From Adiantum capillus-veneris (Eukaryota; Streptophyta; Polypodiopsida; Polypodiales; Pteridaceae): a DNA stretch of 60,000 nucleotides. A program made the position numbers and the translations under genes. Below are positions 42,920 to 52,210 of this stretch, in pieces; position 1 is the stretch's first letter, and the number at the start of each line of letters is the position of its first letter. Under the pieces are notes generated by a model. It was not told where the DNA came from. It worked only from the letters and a program-made list of their open reading frames with translations, and did no database searches. The stretch covers positions 5,360,501 to 5,420,500 of the forward strand of contig CM043942.1 of NCBI GenBank assembly GCA_014529385.2, written 5' to 3'.

Positions 42920-44134
42920 ATGAACAAACCTGACTCGGTAATGAATGATCAGGAACATTTAGCACCACCATCTGACCTAGCGGGACATGAATCTGTAATT
43001 GAAGTACCCGTTAACAAGTTGGGGCAATACTTTGAAGGTGATGAATCTAATGCCACTATGCCAATCACTACTAAAGGATTAACTGTAAAGGGAGTCCTTG
43101 ACGGTGGTGCGGGAGTCAGCATGGTGACAAACAGTTGTTGGGAGTCTATGGGGCGACCTCGCCTTGAAGCCACAAGCGTAGTCGTAAAAATGGCTAATGG
43201 ATCTATTGTTACACCTATTGGAATGCTTAAGGATCTCAGGATCAAGGTCTTGGGACACAAGGTAAGGCAAACTTTCATTGTTATGGATTTTTCCAAGCAT
43301 CCTATGTCATTTGAGATGATCTTAGGGCGTCCATTCATGAGGGAAGCAAAAATGGTGCATGAAAGGTCCAAAAACCACGTCTACTTACAGTTCCAAGACT
43401 CTGTCATTCGAGTTGATCTTTTAAGTGGTCGAACGCATCCTCTAAGAAATAAATTCATCATTGATAATCGATCAGACACAACAATTCACTCAACTCCATT
43501 ACAGTATTGTTACACGTGTAACGAAGACACGGATATTGGGGAGAGCCCTCCTTATATGGATATCCTACCCGGAATGGCTGAGTCAGACAATGTCGATTGG
43601 GTACACCTAGTGGCAACTATAGACACATGGGGAGCTAGAGGAACAACCTGGGTAACACCAGATGGGGAAGAGATACCACACATTGCACCAGTAAACATGT
43701 TAGGTGTAGCGCATGTAACATCCGATTATAAGAAAGAGGCACGCCTACCTGAGAGTGAAACCGATGATTCCTCAAAGGCTTCAGGCCAATACACATTAGA
43801 AACGGAATCTCAGGGACAAATGGATTCAGAACCTGAGGAAACATCGAGTGAGCCAAGTATAGAAACTGAACACTCAAGGCCTAGTACGACCATCTATGGT
43901 AATTCATATGAGAGTGAAGAAGATACAAGCAAAGACCTATCAGGCGAGTCAAGTTCAAACATTTACCAAAATCAAAACCTTAACAAGAAACAAAAGTCAT
44001 ATAAGAGACGACAATATCGAGCAAATGTGAGAGCTAGGATAAACAAAGATAGATCTACTGCAGAATGGCTTAGTTATCCAGGGGCATGTGATGCTCATCG
44101 AAAGCTAGTAGACAATTGGGGTGAACATCTCTAG
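42920..44134 (+). CDS. pro: Element B protease (PR1) and linker
   Basis: Same frame as gag. EVPVNKLGQYFEGDESN precedes the retropepsin active site GVLDGGAGVSMVTNSCW near residue 60; the domain closes with FEMILGRPFM. Residues ~210-405 are a Ser/Glu-rich linker ending in a basic patch (YKRRQYRANVRARIN). The TAG at 44132-44134 (after GEHL) looks like a CAG change, since A reads EYLQS. Confidence 0.8.
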   Translation: MNKPDSVMNDQEHLAPPSDLAGHESVIEVPVNKLGQYFEGDESNATMPITTKGLTVKGVLDGGAGVSMVTNSCWESMGRPRLEATSVVVKMANGSIVTPIGMLKDLRIKVLGHKVRQTFIVMDFSKHPMSFEMILGRPFMREAKMVHERSKNHVYLQFQDSVIRVDLLSGRTHPLRNKFIIDNRSDTTIHSTPLQYCYTCNEDTDIGESPPYMDILPGMAESDNVDWVHLVATIDTWGARGTTWVTPDGEEIPHIAPVNMLGVAHVTSDYKKEARLPESETDDSSKASGQYTLETESQGQMDSEPEETSSEPSIETEHSRPSTTIYGNSYESEEDTSKDLSGESSSNIYQNQNLNKKQKSYKRRQYRANVRARINKDRSTAEWLSYPGACDAHRKLVDNWGEHL

Positions 44135-44140
44135 AGTGTC

Positions 44141-45358
44141 ATGTGGTGCAGCCCGCGACCCATTGACCTCGCTCAATTGGAGGTTACAGAGCCGAAATTG
44201 AGTCGAACTATAAGAAGACGTCAAAACCGAGAGTTAGCACAACAACAAAAGGAGGCAGAACTAAAAGAAAGGTCTCCATCAGGACAAGAGCCTGCTGACT
44301 TACATACGGCTCCTGAACATTTTAAATCTTATACCACGGGGGAGCGAAAGGTTGTGTATGCCAAAGCCCAACGAATACCTACCAATGGAAGCAGTGGAGT
44401 CTATGATGGTCCAGCGGTAGTTAAAGAGATAGAATTAGCAGAACCAGGTGAGGAGTCTAAACCAGTCTTTATTGCTCAAGACCTTACCGAAACGAAAGAA
44501 GCTGTACTTAAGGAGCTCCTCAAGGAATACAAGGATATCTTTGCTTGGACATATCATGACATGAAGGGCGTTCCACCTTCTGTGGTGCAACATACAATTC
44601 CCATGATCAACACTGCTAAACCCGTCCAGCAACGACCCTATCCAATGAATCCTAAGTACGCCAAAGTTGTACAAGAGGAGATTGAAAAACTTATCCAATG
44701 TGGATTCATATACCCTATTGAGCACTCTGAATGGGTTTCTCCAATAGTCATTGTGCCAAAAAAGAATGGGAAACTAAGAGTGTGCGTGGACCTCAAGAAA
44801 GTTAATGCAGCCACTAGGAGAGATCATTATCCCTTGCCATATTCAGAACATGTGCTTGAAAGAGTTGCGGGCAAGGAAGCTTATAGCTTTTTAGATGGGT
44901 ACTCTGGTTACAATCAAATCACAATTGCATTAGAGGTGCAAGCTAAAACTGCTTTTATCACAGAGTTTGGAGTGTTTGCATTTCGCGTTATGGCTTTTGG
45001 CTTAACAAATGCCCCTGCTACATTCCAAAGATTAATAAACACTGCGTTTAAAGAATTTCTAAGGGAGTTTTGTGAAGCTTTCCTAGACGACCTTTGTGTT
45101 TATTCTTCTTGGGAGAAGCATTTGTTATATCTACGAAAAATATTTGAAAGGTGCAGATTTTATCGCATCTCATTGAACCCTTTCAAATGCCAATTTTGGG
45201 TTAAGCATGGAGTCATTCTAGGGCATATAGTGTCCAAGAACGGGATATCCACAGATGAGAGTAAGATTAAAGCCATTGCCGATTTGCTACCACCTACTAA
45301 CTATAAAGGAGTTCAAGGATTTATGGGCTATGTGGGTTATTATCGAAGGTTTATTTAA
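44141..45358 (+). CDS. pol: Element B reverse transcriptase
   Basis: Same frame as the protease. Linker residues 1-140 are followed by the RT: VIVPKKNGKLRVCVDLKK, SFLDGYSGYNQ with the motif A Asp at residue 252, FGLTNAPATFQRL, and FLDDLCVYS with the catalytic Asp pair at residues 316-317. The connection begins GVQGFMGYVGYYRRF. A 1-bp deletion in a T run (ggtttattt; tttt in A) creates the TAA at 45356-45358. Confidence 0.9.
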   Translation: MWCSPRPIDLAQLEVTEPKLSRTIRRRQNRELAQQQKEAELKERSPSGQEPADLHTAPEHFKSYTTGERKVVYAKAQRIPTNGSSGVYDGPAVVKEIELAEPGEESKPVFIAQDLTETKEAVLKELLKEYKDIFAWTYHDMKGVPPSVVQHTIPMINTAKPVQQRPYPMNPKYAKVVQEEIEKLIQCGFIYPIEHSEWVSPIVIVPKKNGKLRVCVDLKKVNAATRRDHYPLPYSEHVLERVAGKEAYSFLDGYSGYNQITIALEVQAKTAFITEFGVFAFRVMAFGLTNAPATFQRLINTAFKEFLREFCEAFLDDLCVYSSWEKHLLYLRKIFERCRFYRISLNPFKCQFWVKHGVILGHIVSKNGISTDESKIKAIADLLPPTNYKGVQGFMGYVGYYRRFI

Positions 45359-45504
45359 ACTTTGCCGAGATAGCGCGTCCATTGTACAAGCTTCTTATCG
45401 AGTTTCACTGTACGGAAGAATGTCATAAATCTTATGAGTTATTAAAGAATGCCCTAACAAGTGCTCCAATCCTGTGAACACCTGATTGGAATGTACCTCT
45501 TCAT
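45359..45504 (+). pseudogene. pol: Element B RT-RNase H junction with stop
   Basis: Coding resumes in the +1-shifted frame (NFAEIARPLYKLLIEF) and reaches TSAPIL followed by an in-frame TGA (45475-45477) and PDWNVPLHVLIDA. The same TGA is present in A at this codon. Confidence 0.75.
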
Positions 45505-48504
45505 GTGCTTATTGATGCATCAAATTTTGCTATTGGGTGTGTTCTAACTCAACCAGGAGAACATAAATTGGACTACCCTATTAGCTTTGCAAGTCGCCAA
45601 TTAAATGATGCCGAGATGAACTACACTACTACAGAGCGCGAAGGTCTAGCTATGATTTACGCAGTAAAGAAATTTCGCTATTACCTTCTTGCTACCAAGT
45701 TTGTGTTTTATGTTGATCATCAAGCATTTCTATATTTGGTAAACAAGCCGTGTTCCACAGGTCGAATTACACGATCGTTGTTAATTCTTCTTGAGTTTGA
45801 CTTCACCGTTGTTGTGAGGCCTGGGAGGAAACATGTCATGGCGGATCATTTATCTCGTATCCCTAATGGCGAAGCTCCTACGGGGGTTGATGATGAATTG
45901 CCTGATACTCCTTTGTTCATTGTTGAGACAATGCCTGAATGGAGTGAAAAGATTGTTAACTTCTTAGTTAATGGTTTTCCACCCAAAGAACTGCGAAAAG
46001 ATATAGCTCGAAAATTAATCAAGGAATGCGAACCCTATTGCTTATTGGCTGGAACTCTCTATAAGAGAGGAAAAGATGATGTTCTTAGACGCTGTGCCCG
46101 CGAGGATGAGTATTTATATATTCTACAAGAGGCACACATGGGCGTAGCTGGTGGTCACTTTTCAGGAAAGTTGACTGCCCAAAAGATCTTACAGTCAGGC
46201 TATTGGTGGCCCACTCTGTTTAAGGATGCATCATGTTTTGCAAAGGGATGTGATGAATGCCAACGCTTCAACAAGCCACAAAGAAGGGATAGGATACCTC
46301 TACATCCCATCAAGGTAACCCAACCATTTGAAAAGTGGGGCTTAGACTTTGTAGGACCGATTAGTCCGACTGCACGTAACACGCAATCACGATATATCAT
46401 TGTCGCTACCGACTATGTAACCAAATGGGCTGAAGCAAAAGCAACACGAAAGGCAGATGCAAAAACAACAGCTAAGTTCCTCTTTGAGAACATTATCACA
46501 TGTTTTGGATGCCCCTTTGAACTTGTGAGTGACAATGGAACTCATTTTATAAATGAAGTAATAAAAGAACTCACATCAAACTTCATGATATCTCACCACA
46601 AGTCTACACCCTATTATCCCCAAGCAAATGTCCAAGCTGAGAGTACCAACAAAACTCTCATCTCCAATTTGACAAAGACAGTCGAGGCTCATCGCACTGA
46701 TTGGGACCTAAAGCTTACATCAGCTTTATGGGTTTATCATACTGCGTATAAAGTTGCTATTAATTGCACACCGTTTAAGATGGTGAATTGCCAAGAAGCA
46801 GTTATGCCATGGGAGTTTGTCATTCCTAGTCTTCGAGTAGCTTCTCAAGAAGGTTGGGATGGTAACCCCTTAGTGGAGCGATTATATATCCTGGAAAGGC
46901 TAGATGAAGAAAGGCAATTAGTTGTGCGAAATGCTCTAGTGGAGAAGGATAGGAGAAAGAAGTGGTTTGATAGCCATTTAAAGGATAAAGACATCAAGGT
47001 TGGTGATAAAGTTCTTATGTACGGGGTACGTAATGAAAAGAAGAAATTGAAATACGCTGGTAAGGGACCATATCGAGTGTGTGAAATTACTCCGCAAGGT
47101 ACCATTCCTGTGGAGACTCTAGATGGAGTTGAAACCATTGGATTCCTTAATGGGAGTAAATTCAAAAGATATTATGATCCTCTAAGCCAGGAAGAGTTGC
47201 AAGCCATCCATCAAAAGAAGGCTGCCAAGGAACAAGCAAAGCTTAAAAAAATCCAAGTAAGAGTTGAGGCTCGAGAACGACAACAACGTCTTAGACGCCA
47301 ACGAGAGGCTAATCTGGGAATCACGCAAGCATTTTTCGAGGACACAGATGACGACTCATTAGAATCTGAGCCACCCCTACGATACCCAATTGAGCTAAAT
47401 AGCCCCTATGGGAAAGCACTATACAATGCCTTATTAGATATGGGAGCTAAACACAATTTGTTATCCTATGGAGTTTGGTGTCAATTAGGGAAACCGACCC
47501 TATCCCTGAGTACGATGCAAGTCAAGGGCATAGTGCAGAGGTTTCTAGTCATGCCCGCAGGAGCTATGGAAGGCAACGTAAACCTGGGACGCACGTGGAT
47601 GTTGGTAACCAAATGCACTATTGATTGGGATACTGGTAGTGTCACGATGCGACCACCGACTCTTACCCCTATCATTCAAGCAAAGTCACCTACGTTGCAA
47701 ACTCTAGCAAAGTTGAAGGATAGCCAACATTCACAAGCCAAGGTGGTTAACTCGTCTTTGCCGGCTACCCATGAATCTAGCACTTCAACACTTGTAGTTG
47801 CAGCAAGCAGTAATATTGCAAGTACTCAACCTGCACGACCTAAGAGTACATATCAATGGGTCCCCAAGGCCTTACTTCCAACTACCTCAACCCTCCCATC
47901 CATTCCAAGAAAACATTTCCTGGGAAAACCAAGAGCGCGCCCTAGGAGAGTCAAGACCAAATCACGATGGAATCCAAAACAACTATTAGAAGCCCAAGGC
48001 TACTATGAGGGAAATGAGAAAATTTGGGTACCTAAACGTAAAATGTGTCCTTCCCTATCGACAACAAACCCATATGAGTCAAACAGTGTAACGCTAAAGC
48101 CAATGGCAGACCGTGGGAAGGGAAAGATCACAGAATGCTACACACCTAGTCCAGAGCTAGTTTGGGCTCCAAGGCAAAACCAATTTATTCCACCTAGCTC
48201 AGGAAGGGGGGAGTTCCATGAAGCTTCTAGCTCCTCATGTAATACATCCATAGAGGTAAAAGCTTCTACACAGCCTCCATCTATAGTACTGGACCTCCAT
48301 GAAGCTACAAAAGAATCCACACCTCCCAGTGTTCAAGAATCACCTGATGAACCACTTCAAGTTCGATCCTGGGAGAGTACCTTACCACCCTTGCAACTTG
48401 ACGAGGCACCTAGGGTAATAGAAAACTACTGGAAAAAATCCTCACCTATTACCAACTGGAACAATTGGTTTCAAAGGGTGACGACAGCATTTCAAACGGT
48501 ATGA
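45505..48504 (+). CDS. pol: Element B RNase H, integrase, second protease-like domain and WVPK segment (999 aa)
   Basis: Residues 1-120 are RNase H (LIDASNFAIG, TTEREGLAM, YVDHQAF). An HHCC finger starts at His211 (HMGVAGGHF ... CDECQR). The integrase core has D281, D343 and E379, a perfect D,D(35)E spacing. The C-terminal domain has KVGDKVLMYGVR and AGKGPYRV. After it, residues ~640-710 form a second retropepsin-like domain (NALLDMGAKHNLLS with Asp645, closing LGRTWM). A Pro/Ser-rich tail follows with IWVPKRK near 840 and LVWAPRQ near 880. Most gypsy pol proteins stop soon after the integrase. Confidence 0.9.
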   Translation: MLIDASNFAIGCVLTQPGEHKLDYPISFASRQLNDAEMNYTTTEREGLAMIYAVKKFRYYLLATKFVFYVDHQAFLYLVNKPCSTGRITRSLLILLEFDFTVVVRPGRKHVMADHLSRIPNGEAPTGVDDELPDTPLFIVETMPEWSEKIVNFLVNGFPPKELRKDIARKLIKECEPYCLLAGTLYKRGKDDVLRRCAREDEYLYILQEAHMGVAGGHFSGKLTAQKILQSGYWWPTLFKDASCFAKGCDECQRFNKPQRRDRIPLHPIKVTQPFEKWGLDFVGPISPTARNTQSRYIIVATDYVTKWAEAKATRKADAKTTAKFLFENIITCFGCPFELVSDNGTHFINEVIKELTSNFMISHHKSTPYYPQANVQAESTNKTLISNLTKTVEAHRTDWDLKLTSALWVYHTAYKVAINCTPFKMVNCQEAVMPWEFVIPSLRVASQEGWDGNPLVERLYILERLDEERQLVVRNALVEKDRRKKWFDSHLKDKDIKVGDKVLMYGVRNEKKKLKYAGKGPYRVCEITPQGTIPVETLDGVETIGFLNGSKFKRYYDPLSQEELQAIHQKKAAKEQAKLKKIQVRVEARERQQRLRRQREANLGITQAFFEDTDDDSLESEPPLRYPIELNSPYGKALYNALLDMGAKHNLLSYGVWCQLGKPTLSLSTMQVKGIVQRFLVMPAGAMEGNVNLGRTWMLVTKCTIDWDTGSVTMRPPTLTPIIQAKSPTLQTLAKLKDSQHSQAKVVNSSLPATHESSTSTLVVAASSNIASTQPARPKSTYQWVPKALLPTTSTLPSIPRKHFLGKPRARPRRVKTKSRWNPKQLLEAQGYYEGNEKIWVPKRKMCPSLSTTNPYESNSVTLKPMADRGKGKITECYTPSPELVWAPRQNQFIPPSSGRGEFHEASSSSCNTSIEVKASTQPPSIVLDLHEATKESTPPSVQESPDEPLQVRSWESTLPPLQLDEAPRVIENYWKKSSPITNWNNWFQRVTTAFQTV

Positions 48505-48511
48505 TCTACCC

Positions 48512-48524
48512 AAGGAAGGGGGGA
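48512..48524 (+). promoter_or_regulatory. Internal polypurine tract of B
   Basis: aaggaaggggggag just after the pol stop is followed by TGTTTG. It is nearly the same as the 3' tract aggaaggggggca (50534-50546), which is followed by TGTTAA. Conserved in A at 24683-24696. Confidence 0.6.
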
Positions 48525-48601
48525 GTGTTTGTGGACATCCATCATTCACTTGCTTCCCTCTCAACCTTTCTCCCTGACCTCTTAATCTCCAATCTTAGGG
48601 A

Positions 48602-48616
48602 ATGTATATATAAAGC
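48602..48616 (+). promoter_or_regulatory. TATA-like box upstream of B accessory ORF
   Basis: gtatatataaagcc about 140 bp before the ATG at 48751. Conserved in A. Promoter activity is inferred. Confidence 0.4.
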
Positions 48617-48750
48617 CTTATACTCACAAAAACAAGATAAAAAAGTAAAAGAGCAAGAGCCATAACACAAATCATAAAAACAAATTATGCACAAGAACAC
48701 GACCCTTGTAATATTTGCACTCTAACCATCATCTATTTGCGTGTATAGAT

Positions 48751-49173
48751 ATGGCTAGTACGCTAGAGTCATCCACTCCTGCCTTGGGTGAGAGGTACCC
48801 TCGTTACTTTTCACAAATATTTCACATAGTCTTTCCAGTGCTTGCATGTGAATGGGATTTGATAGGTACGCTAGCATGTGAGAGGAATTTTGAGGAGTTA
48901 GAATGGCTGATACGTCTCTTGACCACGTCTGATCCATACTTAGTAGAGAGCGTTTCTCCCATTGCACAAGCCTACCCTTTTGACCAAGATGACTATAGGC
49001 GTCTAGTGACCTTCTTAGTAAACATGGGCACCTATGATGAAGAAGAAAATTTACACGACTACACGGATGGCACATATGGTCTCATGGATGATGACTTTGT
49101 TTAGCTCGACGACGAGGATAGGGGTTTAGCCTTAGGGTTTCTCCCCAACCTCTACAATATCCTATTCCCTTAA
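48751..49173 (+). pseudogene. Element B accessory ORF (post-pol), one stop
   Basis: MASTLESSTPALGERY to NILFP, 140 codons. One in-frame TAG at 49102-49104 (DDDFV*LDDEDRG) divides a 117-codon piece from a 22-codon tail. It is acidic, with a central LACERNFEELEWLIRL helix-like segment and a DYTDGTYGLM block. The A copy has its stop elsewhere, so the common ancestor was probably open throughout. Not Gag-, Pol- or envelope-like by eye. Confidence 0.65.
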
Positions 49174-50533
49174 ATCTCTAGGGGGAGTGCAAATAATTAG
49201 GTTAGGGTTCCTTATGTTTTTTGTTGTGTTCAATAAGTGTTAGTACCTTTTTCCACTAATGTGCCTCCTGGAGGTATTCCTTTTGTTTCCTAGTGTGTAC
49301 AGGAGCGTGTTGCTATTGGTAGGATTTGGACCTTCATGGAATCTTTATCTCGACTCACTCTTCAAATCAAGCGCGACCATCGACACAAACAGGTGTTTCT
49401 TGTCCATTAGCATTGCCCCTTATCTTTTTTGCATCTGTGATTGTTAGCTTTAATTGTGATTGGTAGCCTAATATTCACCGCATTTGCTTAGTATCAAACA
49501 TTTAATTCAATGTAATTTTTTGTCATAATCACTTGTCTAGGTTTAAAAATCAAGCAGTCCGACTAAGCTAGTTTGACCAAGTTAGGTGTTAGAAATCTTC
49601 TCTTAATACCATGGGGAATGACTTCCTAATAATCAATGGTTACTTAGGTTCTTAATCCGATTTAGGCAGCATTGTGTGAAATGTACTAGGACTTTCTAGT
49701 GGGCTTGACCCGATTGACCTTTAGCTTAAGTATTATAAAGGGAGTTAACTAGTGTGATGAGCCTGGGGAGGTGTATCAGTGTTATATGACCCCCCAAAGT
49801 TACAAAATTAAAATGCTGAAAATGAACAAACAAAAAATCAAAGTGCCACACTGTAAAATCTTAAGCTGGAAGAGAAATCTCAGCTTGATTTGGTACTTCA
49901 CTCACATGTATTGCCTATGGTACTAGAGCCCTAGAGGTTCCCAGTGTGGGCGCTTTTCCTTGAAAAGCAAAAAACCCAAGGCATACAAAATAAGCACACA
50001 CATCAAATTGAATCACTGTGAAAAGACTTTGGGGGGTCAAAGAAAAAGTAATCAGTCAGGCGATGATTTCATGAGAAATTCCTTTTATAGTAGCTTAACT
50101 ACAAGGTCTTCTAGATATAGCCTCTAGGCAGCCCTCGAACATGAATACTTGGCCTTCGCGATTAAACAACTTAATTGACCACAAAAAATTAAGAAGCTTA
50201 CCCATGGTATTAATATTCGATCTCTAGTGCCTTTCTATCGTCAAATTAGCGACGCCAGACTTGTTTAATTTTTTACCTTTACATCTGTTTATGCATTTGA
50301 TTACATTGCAATTTAATGTTCATTGCTGACAAATTGTTTGAAATTCTTTTACCAATCAATTTGTCTACCTGAAACTGCATATGCTTTTTAATCACTTATG
50401 AGAATGCAATTACTGTGCCAATGTTGTTTGATTTTGCAGTGACTGAAGAAGGCTAAGGACATTCATCTCAAATGCTCTTCCACCTCGACGAACGAGCTTC
50501 AACTCAATAGCTTCCGAGGACGGAATCTACATC
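49174..50533 (+). other. Element B long 3' UTR
   Basis: No ORF of note on either strand. It is closely matched along its whole length by A's 3' UTR (18916-19289 and 22973-23979, reversed). It starts just after the accessory ORF and ends at the polypurine tract. Confidence 0.7.
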
Positions 50534-50546
50534 AGGAAGGGGGGCA
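50534..50546 (+). promoter_or_regulatory. 3' polypurine tract of B
   Basis: aggaaggggggca adjacent to the 3' LTR start. Confidence 0.9.
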
Positions 50547-50847
50547 TGTTAACCCTCACGGCTCACGGACACCCCATCACCTACGACATTATGTATTTGG
50601 TAGAGTCAGGTACCGGGCTTGTCGGACCAATAGGAAAAGGGTAAGAGTGATCGCCGATGAGAGGCGCACTCTAACTGGGACATTCAAGGGATTAGTTGGC
50701 TAAGCATGGGCGCCCAAGTGTGAATGGGGTGAGCTCATATAAAAGCCAACTAAACCTAAAATTCACCCATTCTCTCATTTGTGCAATAGAAGAGTGCTCT
50801 TGCTCCATCTCCATCTCCATCTCCATCTTCTTCTTCTTCACCTTCTC

Positions 50848-50898
<51 letters not shown>

Positions 50899-51141
50899 TG
50901 TGTGCGATCGAGCATTACGAAGGCATGACGACGGCGAAGCGGTTGAGCACGGCACGACTGCAGCTTCTTCTTCATCGCGGCGAGGAATCCACCACGAAGG
51001 CGAGCGTAGAGCGGTGAGTGACACACCCTTTGCTCTCTTGAGCTTGCTAGATTAGTCTTGTTGTGTGCTTGGAGCCATTTGTGGCTCGCACACGGTGTAT
51101 CGGCAAGTCCCTTGCTTCGACAGTGCGGCAAGGAGCGCACA
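50547..51141 (+). repeat. Element B 3' LTR (595 bp)
   Basis: Partner of 40456-41056. It differs by an 8-bp indel near 50584, an extra ccatct unit, GT/GA tract lengths and a few substitutions. Confidence 0.95.
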
Positions 51142-51146
51142 ATATC

Positions 51147-51656
51147 AATGAGCAACTTATTTCTGCAGGTGACGTAATTTTAGGCAGTTCCCTTGTGCAG
51201 ACTGTTCTTGATGCCTTACCAGATTCTTACGAGACTTTTGCTAGTACTTGGAGACTTATGACCCAAGGAAATCCTGAAGTTGTCAAGTTTGATGCATTAT
51301 GCACATTGTTGTTGCAAGAGTCACTTTCCAAAAAAATTAGGACTAGGCAGCGTGCAGTTGAGCATGCTTTTGTTGCTTCTCAAAGAAAGGGTGGGAACAA
51401 CAATGCATCCACTTGTTATGGTTCTGCTGCGAGTGGAAAATTTTTTGTTCCTAATGCTTCTGCTGGCAGCAATTTGTCTGGAAATTTTGGTGATAAGGGA
51501 AAAAAGAAGATGCATTGCCATTATTGTAAAGCTAATCATCACTTGATTAAGCAGTGTCCTAAGTTGAAGGCCAAAGAGGCTAAGAAGAAAGAGGGTGGTT
51601 CCACTGCAAATGCTCGTTCCACTACAAATGCAGCCATTGTTTTGAGTCTTCTGTGA
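51147..51656 (+). pseudogene. gag: Element D gag, C-terminal part
   Basis: Resumes in frame at the TSD (D-I then NEQLISAGDVILGSSL). It includes LPDSYETFASTWRLMTQG and a CCHC knuckle CHYCKANHHLIKQC near 51515. A frameshift in a T run near 51640 gives the early stop at 51654-51656; the protease frame continues. Confidence 0.8.
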
Positions 51657-52210
51657 AAGGAGACTGTGATGCTGATATTGATGCAGAATGGGCTTTTAGT
51701 GCAGAGTGCACTTACAATCTTGATGTCCATGATGCATGCATGTCAGTTGCTACAAATTCACATGTGTGGTATTTCGACAATGGTGCTACAAAGCACATTA
51801 CCTCACATCGTGAATTTTTCACCTCTCTTGAGTTTGTCCCTCATGGGAATTCAGTCACTTGTGCCAACAATGCCACTTATCGGGTTCAAGGAGCTGGAAA
51901 GATTGTGCTTACTGCTGCAAATGGCAGTTCTTTCACACTTGTTGATGCACCTTATGTACTTGGAATTAACAAGAATCTTTTGTCTGTATCTGCACTTGCT
52001 AGACTTGGAATTGTAGTCAAATTTGTGGATGACAGATGTACAGTTCATGATCTCAGTTTTGGTGATGAAATGTTGCATCTGGGCTTTTGTGCCGTGGGCT
52101 GTATAAGCTCACTTTGTATGACAAGTGTGGAAAAAATTTTGCAAATGCAGTTGCTGATTCAAGGGCTATTTAAGATGCAAAACTTTGGCATGCATGTTTT
52201 GGTCATCTGA
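51657..52210 (+). pseudogene. pro: Element D protease
   Basis: WYFDNGATKHITSHREFF (51767-51820) is the copia active site with DNG for DSG. VDAPYVLGINKNLLSVSAL follows. A frameshift near 52080-52100 separates it from the integrase. Confidence 0.75.

Larger units (their letters stand above)
40456..51141 (+). mobile_element. Element B: nearly complete Ty3/gypsy element with accessory ORF
   Basis: 10.7 kb with perfect TSD atatc, LTRs of 601 and 595 bp that differ at only a few sites plus repeat-length changes, a tRNA-Asp PBS and a clear 3' polypurine tract. Coding order: gag, protease, RT, RNase H, integrase, second protease-like domain, WVPK segment, accessory ORF. It is interrupted by three or four stops and one 1-bp deletion. 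It is among the youngest insertions here. Confidence 0.95.

Noticed and set aside
48751-49173. Accessory ORF as an envelope gene
   Set aside because: No signal peptide, membrane anchor or glycosylation-rich ectodomain; too short for an envelope.
50692-51024. ORFs on both strands in B's LTRs (e.g. 110 and 119 codons)
   Set aside because: Repeated in both LTRs, driven by GT/GA tracts; regulatory LTR sequence.
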